The notes: generated from the letters alone by a model not told the origin. Counted from the stretch's first letter, positions 35,155 to 44,265 are shown. The stretch is 64,000 nucleotides of DNA from Tenacibaculum sp. 190524A02b (GCF_964036645.1 NZ_OZ038525.1:3848001-3912000); one strand, 5' to 3'. A program made the numbers and translations.

Positions 35155-35311
35155 AAAAAATGCACAGGTTTTTCCTGTTAGTTATCTATATATGGAGATA
35201 AATAAGTTTGAAGTAAGTAATGAAGGTATTGTTACTTATGTAAAATCAGATATTTATCAAACCAATAAATTTAGCCCAGCTCCCTATTATAAGGAGATAG
35301 ATTTTTTATAA
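35138..35311 (+). CDS. Small ORF between the ligase and SPASM genes (57 aa)
   Basis: An open frame starting at TTG 35138 (or ATG 35192 for a 39-aa form) overlaps the end of the ATP-grasp gene and stops 12 bp before the SPASM gene. The product includes KNAQVFPVSYLYMEINKF and ends SPAPYYKEIDFL. Its codon use looks like a real gene and it fills the gap between two coupled genes. I do not recognise the family. It could be a peptide-recognition partner or accessory of the cassette. The start codon is uncertain. Confidence 0.55.
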   Translation: MKETIKKNAQVFPVSYLYMEINKFEVSNEGIVTYVKSDIYQTNKFSPAPYYKEIDFL

Positions 35312-35323
35312 AATGAAACACCT

Positions 35324-36292
35324 ATGAAAAAAACATTTCATCTTTTCTCTTGTTGTATTCTAGTGAAAGGAGCAAGAAGATCTATTATTATTGATACACA
35401 GCGAAGAGAATCGTATTATATACCAAATGACTTATATAATGTTTTAAATAATTCTCCAGAACTATTAACGTCTAGCACAGACCTCGTAATTAAAGAGTAT
35501 TTTGATTTTTTGATGGAGAATGAATTAGGTTTTTTGACTGAACAAAGTCATAATTTTCCAAAAATAGATTTAAAATGGGAAACAAGTTCAGAAATAACCA
35601 ATGCCGTTCTTGAAATTGAAAATATAGGAGATTACAATCTTCAAAAGTCATTACATGAGTTGTCAGAACTAGCTTGTAAGAATGTGTTAATTAAGTTTTA
35701 TAAAAAGCAAACAATAGCAGTTTTAAATACGTTTTTTGATTTGTTAGAAATATTTGGCTTTAATAATATTGATGTATTGATGCCAATATCTGAGGAGAAC
35801 ATAAAAGATATAACCAAACTAATTAATTCACGTCCTTTAATTAGAACTTTAACGCTGACAAATACTAGTAAAAATGAACTAATACAGGCTTCTAACGATG
35901 GTATGACAGCTTTAAAAACTTCTACAAAGAGGATTGAAGATAAAAATACCTTTAAAGTTGATGTCAATTCGTTTAATTTAAGTCTACAGTTTATTAGTGA
36001 ATCTACTCATTATAATAACTACTTGAATAGGAAAGTAGTGATAGATAAATTAGGATATATAAAAAATGCCACTTCATTTAATAAAAACTATGGTCATATA
36101 GATAAGGTTCAGATTAAAGACGTTATTTCACAAACTGATTTTAATAGATTTTGGAATGTTACTAAAGATCAAGTTGAAATTTGTAAGGATTGTGAACATA
36201 GATATATATGCCCTTCATTAATTAAAAATGAAGAAGAAATAAAACTAAAAACTTCTTTATGCTCGTACAACCCATATACCGCTACTTGGTAG
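35324..36292 (+). CDS. gwsS: SPASM-domain peptide maturase of a grasp-with-spasm system
   Basis: A 322-aa protein whose C-terminus carries a SPASM-like cysteine cluster (CKDCEHRYICPS near residues 287-298, then a further Cys in TSLCSYNPY). The N-terminal half has no CxxxCxxC radical-SAM motif; its only N-terminal cysteines are the pair in SCCI. This fits the known feature of this family, in which the SPASM region is kept but the radical-SAM cluster site is lost. It probably binds substrate or a cofactor rather than doing radical chemistry, which is inference. It shares 34 bp with the next gene. Confidence 0.85.
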   Translation: MKKTFHLFSCCILVKGARRSIIIDTQRRESYYIPNDLYNVLNNSPELLTSSTDLVIKEYFDFLMENELGFLTEQSHNFPKIDLKWETSSEITNAVLEIENIGDYNLQKSLHELSELACKNVLIKFYKKQTIAVLNTFFDLLEIFGFNNIDVLMPISEENIKDITKLINSRPLIRTLTLTNTSKNELIQASNDGMTALKTSTKRIEDKNTFKVDVNSFNLSLQFISESTHYNNYLNRKVVIDKLGYIKNATSFNKNYGHIDKVQIKDVISQTDFNRFWNVTKDQVEICKDCEHRYICPSLIKNEEEIKLKTSLCSYNPYTATW

Positions 36293-37401
36293 TTGTATTA
36301 TTTCTTTTTGTAATAAAAATAACAATGTCAAATTGTTTTAGTCAAGAGTTGGAGCTTACTTCCAGTTATTTAAATGAGAAAAGAGTAGTAAATATTCGTT
36401 TACCTGATGGTTATGAGTGCTCAAAAGCAACTTACCCTGTAATTATTGTATTTGATGGCGAACTACTATCGGATTATGTAACTTCTTTATTTAAGTATAA
36501 TTACGATGTGTATCCTCCATCAATCATAGTTGGCGTGCATCAGATAAAAAGAGATGAAGAGTTAGTATCGATTGAGGGTAAAGAAGATAAAAATGTGAAT
36601 TTTTCTAATTTCGTAAACGAAGAACTTCTTTCTTATATAGAAAAAAACTACAGAACAAATGTTATGTACACACTAATAGGACATTCGTTTGGTGGCGTTT
36701 TTACATTGAATACGTTATTTAAAAATAAAAAAATAAAATATGGAATTGCTATTAGCCCTACTATTTGGGGAATACATAAAAAATCAGTTTGGTCAGAAAT
36801 AGAAAAGCAAAAACAAGTAAATAAACAGTTGTTTTTAGGTTATGGTGAAAATGAAAACAAAGGATTGAAAAAAGGTGTAAAAGAATTAAGTACGTTTTTA
36901 GAAAAAGATGCTGGAGTAAAGTTAAAGATGAAACAATTTTTAGAAGAAGATCATAATTCATCCATTCTTATAGGAATACGAAAAGGATTAGGTTTTCTGT
37001 ATCAAAATTGGGAAGCAAACTTACCAGAGAACTTATGGACAAAAATTGAAGAAGAGAAAAAGCCTGATTATTTCTATGATTATTTTGACACGTTGTCTAA
37101 AAAGAATGGTAAGCAACTCATTCCTTCAGAGGAAGATTATAATACGTTAGGTTATTACTTTTTAGAAGAAAAACAATACAGCAAAGCGATTTCAGTTTTT
37201 GAAAAGAATACACTTTTGTATCCGTGTTCATCAAATGTTTATGATAGTTTAGCCGAAGCGTATTTAACAGAAGGCGATAAAAAGAAAGCATTAAAATATT
37301 ATAAAAAGGCATTAAAAACCGAACAAAAGAATGATAAGAGTCCGTATTTAATAGAAGGGTTTCAAAAGCAAATTAGCTCCTTAAAAAAGGAGCTAAAATA
37401 A
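36259..37401 (+). CDS. Secreted esterase-like alpha/beta hydrolase with C-terminal TPR
   Basis: A 380-aa protein with an N-terminal hydrophobic signal segment (residues 5-29, ending NCFSQ). An esterase-D/enterochelin-esterase-type hydrolase domain follows (VIIVFDGE near 55-65; nucleophile in LIGHSFGGV near 140; likely catalytic His in EEDHNSS near 230). A TPR-like pair is near 310-370 (LGYYFLEEKQYSKAISVFEKN and KKALKYYKKALK regions). The start overlaps the SPASM gene by 34 bp, so it belongs to the cassette. An exported esterase beside an ester-forming peptide system suggests a role in cleaving or activating the modified peptide. That link is inference. Confidence 0.85.
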   Translation: MLVQPIYRYLVVVLFLFVIKITMSNCFSQELELTSSYLNEKRVVNIRLPDGYECSKATYPVIIVFDGELLSDYVTSLFKYNYDVYPPSIIVGVHQIKRDEELVSIEGKEDKNVNFSNFVNEELLSYIEKNYRTNVMYTLIGHSFGGVFTLNTLFKNKKIKYGIAISPTIWGIHKKSVWSEIEKQKQVNKQLFLGYGENENKGLKKGVKELSTFLEKDAGVKLKMKQFLEEDHNSSILIGIRKGLGFLYQNWEANLPENLWTKIEEEKKPDYFYDYFDTLSKKNGKQLIPSEEDYNTLGYYFLEEKQYSKAISVFEKNTLLYPCSSNVYDSLAEAYLTEGDKKKALKYYKKALKTEQKNDKSPYLIEGFQKQISSLKKELK

Positions 37402-37407
37402 ATTATT

Positions 37408-37438
37408 GAATGTTACTGATACTTGTATCGGAGCATTC
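37408..37438. other. Hairpin in convergent gap
   Basis: GAATG/CATTC and inner GATAC/GTATC arms form a two-step stem between the convergent esterase and fibre-like genes. A second perfect hairpin (AGCTCCTT/AAGGAGCT, 37375-37394) lies within the esterase 3' end. Neither has a proper T-run, but together they may end transcription. Confidence 0.5.
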
Positions 37439-37458
37439 ATGTAAGTATTTAAAAAAGT

Positions 37459-39132
37459 TTAATTTTTATTTACTTTTTCTTCTAATTTCTGTACTCTTTC
37501 TAATAAAGATTTTAATACTTTGTTCTCTTTTTCTAGTTGCTCAATTTTAGTGTTTTGTGCTTTTAATTGTTGTATTTCTTTATTTTGAGAAGTTAATTGT
37601 TTCTCCTGTTCAATAGTATACAAGGTTAACTCTTCAATTTTTTGTAAAAGTTTAGCGTCCATTTCACCTAAATAGAAACCGTTCTTAGCTACTTCTTTAG
37701 CACTTGGGATATCTTTTAAATGCCCTTTGGTATTAATGTGGTTTTCTACCTCTTTCAGTGTAGGTAAATAGTAATCATTTTCAAATACAAAATCAGACCA
37801 GTTAGGGAATTTTTGCACTTTAATTTCTCTTGCTCCGATTGATCCTGCAACAGCTAATTTATGTGAGTCTGTGATTGTAGTTCCTATCCCAACATTACCA
37901 TTTTTTAAAATATTTAGTAAGTTACTAAAAGCACCATTATATCCTTCTAGAGAAAATCGATCACTTCTCGCTGTAAATTGCCACCCAGGTTTATTTGTGT
38001 CAAATATTTGACCAGTTTTTACACTTCTATTAAAACCTATACCAATCCAGTGGTCATTTGCGTCAAGGCTTATACCATCATTCCCAGTCATCAATTCTAA
38101 TTTAGAAGATGGAGTAGGTGTTCCAATACCCACATTTCCTTTTACCTCTATCTCATTTCCATCTAAAACTATTTTTCCATTATTTCTAGACCATAAGGTA
38201 ACTTCTCCGTCTCCTCCAGTAGCTAAGTTTTTAGCATATAAACCACCTCTATGATGTCCGTTACCAATAAAAGCAAGTCCATACGGAGTGTTTAAATCTC
38301 CAATAACTTTAACTTGGTCTTTCCAAGTACTACTCTCATTTTTAATTTTAAGCTCCATTAAGCTTTTATTAGTTTTACCTTCAACAGTTAGCGAGCTATT
38401 AGGACTTTCAGTTCCAATTCCAACATTCCCTGATGTTCCAAAAGCATTAGGATCTAAAATAATATGATTCTGTGAGGATAATTTTAAACTAGTACCAGCG
38501 CTTTGCGGGGTGGATCTAGTGGCTTGTATTTCAAAAAAACCATCATCTTCAGTTTTAAATCTAGCTAAAGATTTACTTCCTTCTACTCTTAGTTTTGCAT
38601 CTGGATTAGTACTTCCAATGCCTATATTTCCATTAGAATTAATGGTCATTCTATCTCCAAAACCTTCATGTGTGAAGTGCCATTTTCCATCGCTACCTGA
38701 ATAGATGCCAAATCTATTGTTAGACGAAGTATTATGTAGTTGAAGTCCTGATCCCCATCCAGCCCCTGAAGATTTTAGTAATAAGGCTAGGTTATTTGTA
38801 TTCCCTTTAAAAACTTCAAGTCCAGCAGAAGGATTTTCTGTTCCAATTCCAACATTACCATTTTCTTTAATTAACAATCCAAGTAAGTCACTACTTCCAT
38901 GAGTTCCGTTAGATACATAAAACTTATAATTACCTGTTGCATAATAATTTTTAAATTGAGTATGACCACTAATACCAAATGGAATCATTTCAAATTTAAA
39001 AAGATTAGAAGCTCCACTATAAATTTTATGCTTGTACTCTATTTTTAAATCATTATTTGAGTCTATTTGACCTTTAACATTAAAAGAAATACCTATCATT
39101 GCAATAATAGCAATTTTGATTTTTGTTTTCAT
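37459..39132 (-). CDS. Secreted fibre-like protein with NVGIGT repeats and coiled-coil tail
   Basis: A 557-aa protein with signal peptide MKTKIKIAIIAMIGISFNVKG. It has five spaced repeats of the form N(V/I)GIG(T/S)..P..L.V (near residues 92, 168, 236, 334 and 414). The C-terminal block contains HLKDIPSAKEVAKNG and FYLGEMDAKLLQKIEELTLY, and ends in a heptad-rich coiled coil (about 500-555). This is the common Bacteroidota 'tail fibre domain' protein, a cell-surface beta-helical repeat protein resembling the chaperone-bearing ends of phage fibres. No phage genes are near. It is monocistronic and leftward. Function unknown; adhesion is a common guess. Confidence 0.8.
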   Translation of the reverse strand: MKTKIKIAIIAMIGISFNVKGQIDSNNDLKIEYKHKIYSGASNLFKFEMIPFGISGHTQFKNYYATGNYKFYVSNGTHGSSDLLGLLIKENGNVGIGTENPSAGLEVFKGNTNNLALLLKSSGAGWGSGLQLHNTSSNNRFGIYSGSDGKWHFTHEGFGDRMTINSNGNIGIGSTNPDAKLRVEGSKSLARFKTEDDGFFEIQATRSTPQSAGTSLKLSSQNHIILDPNAFGTSGNVGIGTESPNSSLTVEGKTNKSLMELKIKNESSTWKDQVKVIGDLNTPYGLAFIGNGHHRGGLYAKNLATGGDGEVTLWSRNNGKIVLDGNEIEVKGNVGIGTPTPSSKLELMTGNDGISLDANDHWIGIGFNRSVKTGQIFDTNKPGWQFTARSDRFSLEGYNGAFSNLLNILKNGNVGIGTTITDSHKLAVAGSIGAREIKVQKFPNWSDFVFENDYYLPTLKEVENHINTKGHLKDIPSAKEVAKNGFYLGEMDAKLLQKIEELTLYTIEQEKQLTSQNKEIQQLKAQNTKIEQLEKENKVLKSLLERVQKLEEKVNKN

Positions 39133-39417
39133 AATTTAATTTTTAATTTAAAACGGGGCAAACTTACTCGTTTTCTTATATATAGGCAAGTATTGCTATT
39201 TGAAATTATCTTATCAAAGGCTCATTTACTATACAATGATTTACGTTCTCACGTATAAAAAATACGAATAAGAGAAGTCTTTATTAGAAAAAACAAATCA
39301 AACATTTTTTCACTCATAACACGATATACTACGCTCATGGTTTTTTTATCATTTTCTGATAAAATAAAAAGGAAATTTGGTACACATACTTTTTTATAAC
39401 CTTAAATAACGTATACT

Positions 39418-40071
39418 ATGTCTAGCAAAACCTACACTACACTATCTGTAACTAACCAAACTAAAGAAGCTGTTGATGTATTTGTAACGTTTGCCGCTGC
39501 TAATGCTGCTAATAAGTGCTGCCCTAGTCCTGCAAAAGTTGCCGATTTTTCATTTTTAACTGAAGTAAATGCTTTAATGGGAAAATTTACCTTAGCGGCA
39601 AATAGCACGCAAGAATTTGACTCAAATGGCGATTGCTTTAGTGGAAACATTTGTTTCTATATAGAACCACAATGTCCAGTAGAGGGGGCAGATTTTCATC
39701 ATGGTGCACAAGGAACTAGTATTGCCGAATTTACGTTAAATCCGAACGATGGATGTGATGAAGCTTTTGATATTAGTTGTGTAAATGGGGTGAATAGCTA
39801 TATTCAAATGAAAGTTGGTAAAGATGAAGGTTGGTACTACGGACCAAACAACACACCTATTGATAGTATTTACAATAAAGGATTACAAGAAAATTCGGGT
39901 AATCCAGGTGTATTTCCAGTAAACTGTACAGATTGTATTCGTTTAGTTGGGGACAAGCCTTGTCCTGTTTTACCAGAAGGACCAGCGCAAAAAGAAAGAA
40001 TTTGTAATGTACAAAGACCTGGTAGAGGTGGTACTTTACAAGTTATTTTAGCAGACGTTGTACCTGCATAA
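39418..40071 (+). CDS. Cys-rich thaumatin-like protein
   Basis: A 217-aa protein without a signal peptide. The centre contains GTSIAEFTLN followed by EAFDISCVNGVNSYIQMKV. This matches the conserved thaumatin-family pattern in which AEFTLN is followed by a D-Y-D-I-S-x-V-x-G-x-N stretch. Cysteines are abundant and often paired (NKCCPSP, GDCFSGNICF, CTDCIRL), as in that disulfide-rich fold. Thaumatin-like proteins bind or cleave beta-glucans in plants and fungi, and bacterial members are rare and uncharacterised. It is a single gene with its own terminator, and an upstream gap of 285 bp (39133-39417) has no other gene. The lack of an export signal in a Cys-rich protein is odd. Confidence 0.6.
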   Translation: MSSKTYTTLSVTNQTKEAVDVFVTFAAANAANKCCPSPAKVADFSFLTEVNALMGKFTLAANSTQEFDSNGDCFSGNICFYIEPQCPVEGADFHHGAQGTSIAEFTLNPNDGCDEAFDISCVNGVNSYIQMKVGKDEGWYYGPNNTPIDSIYNKGLQENSGNPGVFPVNCTDCIRLVGDKPCPVLPEGPAQKERICNVQRPGRGGTLQVILADVVPA

Positions 40072-40127
40072 ACACAGCAAACCAAGCTTATTTTAACCTT
40101 TTTAGAATAAGAACTGATTACTATTGA

Positions 40128-40157
40128 GGGACCTCTTGTTACAAGAGGTCTTTTTTA
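40128..40157 (+). terminator. Intrinsic terminator after thaumatin-like gene
   Basis: A perfect 9-bp stem GACCTCTTG / CAAGAGGTC with a 3-nt loop is followed by six T. Confidence 0.9.
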
Positions 40158-40214
40158 TACTAGTAGATTTTTTTACTTCACAACAATAACTGTAAATTTG
40201 CTGCTTTAAAATGA

Positions 40215-40318
40215 AAATTCCTTGTCAACTATCTCGGAACAAGTTTATGAGATACTTTAAGGAATTTGTTTTTAAATTCCGACAGGTTAGTCGGTTCATT
40301 TAAATCTCACTTAGTGAG
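40215..40318 (+). promoter_or_regulatory. Three-hairpin leader upstream of leuS
   Basis: Three stems in series lie 5' of leuS. The first is AAATTCCTT (40215) with AAGGAATTT (40259), containing an inner TATCTC/GAGATA. The second is CCGAC (40279) with GTCGG (40290). The third is CTCAC (40306) with GTGAG (40314). No T-box consensus is visible and there is no T-run. A structured 5' leader on an aminoacyl-tRNA synthetase gene may regulate its expression, which is inference. Confidence 0.45.
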
Positions 40319-40357
40319 TAAAGAAAGTTTTATAAGAACAAGAGTAAATACGTTACC

Positions 40358-43174
40358 ATGCAATACAATCATCAAGAAATAGAAAAAAAATGGCAAGAGT
40401 ATTGGGCAAAAAACCAAACATTTAAAGCCAGTAATAATTCTGATAAACCTAAGTATTATGTATTAGACATGTTTCCTTATCCATCTGGAGCAGGACTGCA
40501 TGTTGGACATCCATTAGGGTATATTGCTAGTGATATTTATGCACGATACAAACGTCATAAAGGGTTTAATGTATTACACCCTCAAGGTTATGATAGTTTT
40601 GGATTACCAGCTGAGCAGTATGCTATTCAAACAGGGCAACATCCTGCTATCACTACAGAAACAAATATTAAAACCTATAGAGGACAGTTAGATAAAATTG
40701 GTTTTTCTTTTGATTGGTCTCGTGAGGTTCGTACTTCTAATCCTGAGTATTACAAGTGGACTCAGTGGATTTTTATTCAATTATTTAACTCTTGGTATAA
40801 TAAAGATACTGATAAAGCTGAAGATATTAGTACGTTAATCGCTATATTTGAAGCGGAAGGAAATGCTACAGTGAATGCTGTTTGTGATGAAGACATAAAA
40901 ACATTCTCTTCGGATGAATGGAAAAGTTTTTCATCAACAGAACAACAAGAGATTTTATTACAATACCGTTTAACGTATTTATCAGATACAGAAGTAAACT
41001 GGTGTCCAGCATTGGGAACTGTATTAGCGAATGATGAAATAGTAAATGGTGTATCTGAGCGTGGTGGACATCCAGTAGTTCGTAAAAAAATGACCCAATG
41101 GTCTATGCGAATTTCTGCTTATGCACAACGTTTATTGGATGGATTAAATGGAATTGATTGGCCACAACCTCTAAAAGATATTCAAACAAATTGGATTGGT
41201 CGTTCACAAGGAGCAATGGTATCTTTTAAAGTTGATGGGCATGATGCGAATATTGACGTGTTTACTACACGACCTGATACCATATACGGAGTAAGTTTTA
41301 TGACCATTGCGCCTGAACATGAGTTGGTAACAAAAATTACTACAGAAGCACAACGTGAAGCTGTAGAAGCTTATGTAGAAGCTACTGCAAAACGTTCTGA
41401 GCGTGATAGAATGGCTGATGTAAAAACAATTTCTGGGGTATTTACAGGAGCTTATGCGTTACATCCATTTTCTGGAAAGCAAGTACCTATTTGGATTGGG
41501 GATTATGTATTGGCAAGTTACGGAACTGGAGCAGTTATGGCAGTACCTTGTGGTGACCAACGTGATTATGATTTTGCAAAGCATTTTAACATAGAAATCC
41601 CTAATATTTTTGAAGGAGTAGATATTTCTGAAGAGGCTTTTGCTGATAAAGAAAAAACAGTCATTGCAAATTCAGATTTCTTAAATGGTTTGAATTATAA
41701 AAAAGCAATGAAAACTGTAATTTATGAAATGGAGCAACGTGGTTTTGGCTATGGAAAAATAAATTACCGTTTACGTGATGCTGTATTTAGTCGTCAACGT
41801 TATTGGGGTGAGCCATTTCCAGTGTATTACAAAAATGGAATGCCTCAAATGATAGCTACTGAGCATTTACCTATTGAATTACCAGAAGTAGAAAAGTATT
41901 TACCTACGGAAGATGGGAAACCACCTTTAGGAAACTCTACAGAATGGGCATGGGATACTACTACAAATAAAGTAGTTTCAAATGATAAAATTGATAGCAA
42001 AACAGTATTTCCATTAGAACTAAACACTATGCCAGGATGGGCGGGAAGTTCTTGGTATTTTAACCGTTATATGGATGCTACCAATACAGGTGAATTTGTA
42101 AGTAAAGAAGCCGTTGAGTATTGGAAAGAAGTAGATTTATATATTGGAGGTTCTGAACATGCTACAGGACATTTATTATATGCTCGTTTTTGGCAAAAAT
42201 TCTTATTTGACAGAGGTTTCTTGCCTGTAGAAGAGTTTGCTAAAAAGTTGATTAATCAAGGAATGATTTTAGGAACTTCTGCTATTGTTTATAGAGTTTC
42301 TGGAACTAATAAATATGTATCCATAGGTCTTAAAGATAATTATGATAAAACAGAAGAACTACGTGTAGATGTAAAGCTAATTAATTCTTCTGATGAATTG
42401 GATGTTGAAGGATTAAAGAATTGGCAGCCTCAATTTGCAGATGCTGAGTTTGAACTTGAGGATGGAAAATACATTGTTGGACGTGAAGTAGAAAAAATGT
42501 CTAAACGTTGGTTTAATGTTGTAAACCCAGATGATATTTGTGAGGAATTTGGTGCAGATAGTTTGCGTTTGTTTGAAATGTTCTTAGGGCCTCTAGAGCA
42601 GTTTAAACCATGGAAAACCTCAGGTATTTCTGGGGTATATTCATTCTTGAAAAAATTATGGAAATTATTCCACAACGGAGAAAACTTTGAAGTTTCAGAA
42701 GGAGAACCTACTAAAGACAATTTAAAAACATTACACAAAACCATTAAAAAAGTAGAAGAAGATATTGAAAACTTCTCGTTTAATACGTCGGTTTCTACAT
42801 TTATGATTGCTGTTAATGAGTTAGCTAAACAAGGATGTAATAACAAAGCTATTTTAGAGGAATTGTTAATCTTAATTTCTCCGTATGCACCACACGTAGC
42901 TGAGGAGTTATGGAGTAAGCTTGGACATGAAGAATCTATCGCTTTTGCTGCATTCCCTACTTTTGATGAAAAACATTTAGTAGAATCAGAAAAAGAATAT
43001 CCTGTTTCATTTAATGGTAAAATGCGTTTTAAATTAAACTTACCGTTAGATATGAGTAAAGAAGAGATTGAAAAAACGGTAATGTCACATGAAAAAACAC
43101 AACAACAACTTGCAGGGCGTGCGCCAAAGAAAGTTATTATTGTGCCTGGTAAAATTATTAATATTGTAGGATAA
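40358..43174 (+). CDS. leuS: Leucyl-tRNA synthetase
   Basis: A 938-aa class I synthetase that charges tRNA-Leu. The HIGH-type motif is in PYPSGAGLHVGHPLGY (about residues 37-52) and the KMSKR motif is in REVEKMSKRWFN near residue 713. The editing domain carries TTRPDTIYGV and GTGAVMAVP. It is longer than the E. coli enzyme because of an insertion after the first catalytic half (about residues 148-205) and a longer leucine-specific segment before KMSKR, both usual in Bacteroidota. It follows a hairpin-rich leader and ends before a strong terminator, so it is probably monocistronic. Confidence 0.98.
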   Translation: MQYNHQEIEKKWQEYWAKNQTFKASNNSDKPKYYVLDMFPYPSGAGLHVGHPLGYIASDIYARYKRHKGFNVLHPQGYDSFGLPAEQYAIQTGQHPAITTETNIKTYRGQLDKIGFSFDWSREVRTSNPEYYKWTQWIFIQLFNSWYNKDTDKAEDISTLIAIFEAEGNATVNAVCDEDIKTFSSDEWKSFSSTEQQEILLQYRLTYLSDTEVNWCPALGTVLANDEIVNGVSERGGHPVVRKKMTQWSMRISAYAQRLLDGLNGIDWPQPLKDIQTNWIGRSQGAMVSFKVDGHDANIDVFTTRPDTIYGVSFMTIAPEHELVTKITTEAQREAVEAYVEATAKRSERDRMADVKTISGVFTGAYALHPFSGKQVPIWIGDYVLASYGTGAVMAVPCGDQRDYDFAKHFNIEIPNIFEGVDISEEAFADKEKTVIANSDFLNGLNYKKAMKTVIYEMEQRGFGYGKINYRLRDAVFSRQRYWGEPFPVYYKNGMPQMIATEHLPIELPEVEKYLPTEDGKPPLGNSTEWAWDTTTNKVVSNDKIDSKTVFPLELNTMPGWAGSSWYFNRYMDATNTGEFVSKEAVEYWKEVDLYIGGSEHATGHLLYARFWQKFLFDRGFLPVEEFAKKLINQGMILGTSAIVYRVSGTNKYVSIGLKDNYDKTEELRVDVKLINSSDELDVEGLKNWQPQFADAEFELEDGKYIVGREVEKMSKRWFNVVNPDDICEEFGADSLRLFEMFLGPLEQFKPWKTSGISGVYSFLKKLWKLFHNGENFEVSEGEPTKDNLKTLHKTIKKVEEDIENFSFNTSVSTFMIAVNELAKQGCNNKAILEELLILISPYAPHVAEELWSKLGHEESIAFAAFPTFDEKHLVESEKEYPVSFNGKMRFKLNLPLDMSKEEIEKTVMSHEKTQQQLAGRAPKKVIIVPGKIINIVG

Positions 43175-43196
43175 ACACCTAGTACTTATAAAAAAC

Positions 43197-43231
43197 AAGA
43201 CTGCTTTGTGATTGAACCAAGCAGTCTTTTG
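43197..43231 (+). terminator. Intrinsic terminator after leuS
   Basis: Stem AAGACTGCTT / AAGCAGTCTT with a 12-nt loop, followed by T-rich sequence. Confidence 0.85.
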
Positions 43232-43260
43232 TTATTTTTGACCTCTTTAAAACACACCCT

Positions 43261-43515
43261 ATGGAATTACAAGAATTTTTAGGCTACATGGCTGCTTTTT
43301 TAACTACCGCTTCTTTTGTGCCTCAAGTATATAAAACTTGGAAAACAAAATCTACGGAAGGTTTATCACTTACCATGTATAGCATGTTCTTTACAGGTAT
43401 TGTTTGTTGGTTAATTTATGGTATATATTTAAATAGCCTTCCTATTATATTGGCTAATACGGTAACAGGGATTTCTGCGTTTGCTTTAATAATTATGAAA
43501 TTAAAGTATAAATAA
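43261..43515 (+). CDS. SemiSWEET sugar transporter family protein
   Basis: An 84-aa membrane protein with three predicted helices and the PQ-loop signature in SFVPQVYKTWKTKST (residues 18-32). It matches the size and layout of SemiSWEETs, which dimerise to move sugars across the inner membrane. It lies just after the leuS terminator and 9 bp before the PepSY gene, so the two may be co-transcribed. Confidence 0.88.
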   Translation: MELQEFLGYMAAFLTTASFVPQVYKTWKTKSTEGLSLTMYSMFFTGIVCWLIYGIYLNSLPIILANTVTGISAFALIIMKLKYK

Positions 43516-43524
43516 CTTTTTCCA

Positions 43525-44265
43525 ATGTCTAGAAAACTTCATTTAACAACTCGTAAAACACATCGTTATTTAGGTTTTTTTATTGGTGTTCAGTTTTTAT
43601 TCTGGACGGTTGGCGGTTTGTATTTTAGTTGGAATAACATGAAAGATGTTCATGGAAAAACCTTGCTAGATAAAACAGAACATACCTTTTCTTTTCAGTA
43701 CAATGCTGCTATACAAGAAGCATTAAAAACTATTAAGCAACCTATAGAGAAGATAGAAGGTATTGAAGTAAATAACAATCGTTTTTTACGTGTAAAAACA
43801 GTCAATGGGTTTCAATTACTAAAACTAGACACACAACAAATTACTTCACAGAAAAAAATAACAGAAGAGGAAGTGATTACCTTTGTAAAAAGCCGATTAA
43901 AAACTCCAATTGCTATTAAAGAAATTTCTTTATTAAATGAAAAAGATATTTCCAAAACACATGAGTATAGAGGCAAACCGTTGCCAGTATATGCAGTAAG
44001 TTTGGCACATGAAACCAATACTAAAGTATATGTGGATCCATCTTTAGCTAAAATAACTTCTGTAAGGAATGATAACTGGCGTAGGTTTGATTTTTTATGG
44101 ATGTTACATGTAATGGATTTTGAAACAAGAGATCATATTACCAATTGGGTACTTCGTGTTTTTTCAGTTTTAGGTTTGTTTACTATTGGTTCAGGTTTTT
44201 ATCTTTTTTACTTAAGTTCACCTACTATTAGGAAGATTAAAAGAAGAATGAAGGCAAATTCGTAA
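43525..44265 (+). CDS. PepSY-domain membrane protein
   Basis: A 246-aa protein with one N-terminal membrane segment (RYLGFFIGVQFLFWTVGG, residues 15-32), a periplasmic middle part with PepSY-like repeats, and a C-terminal membrane helix (VLRVFSVLGLFTIGSGFYLF near 212-232). DFLWMLHVMDFETRDHITNW near residue 195 is typical of the short PepSY proteins of Bacteroidota. Possible roles are in iron/heme or redox functions. The substrate is unknown. Confidence 0.8.
   Translation: MSRKLHLTTRKTHRYLGFFIGVQFLFWTVGGLYFSWNNMKDVHGKTLLDKTEHTFSFQYNAAIQEALKTIKQPIEKIEGIEVNNNRFLRVKTVNGFQLLKLDTQQITSQKKITEEEVITFVKSRLKTPIAIKEISLLNEKDISKTHEYRGKPLPVYAVSLAHETNTKVYVDPSLAKITSVRNDNWRRFDFLWMLHVMDFETRDHITNWVLRVFSVLGLFTIGSGFYLFYLSSPTIRKIKRRMKANS

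Noticed and set aside
37459..39132. Prophage remnant (fibre-like protein)
   Set aside because: It has a Sec signal peptide, is a single gene, and no other phage gene is near.
40215..40318. T-box riboswitch before leuS
   Set aside because: No T-box consensus or antiterminator/terminator pair with a T-run is visible.
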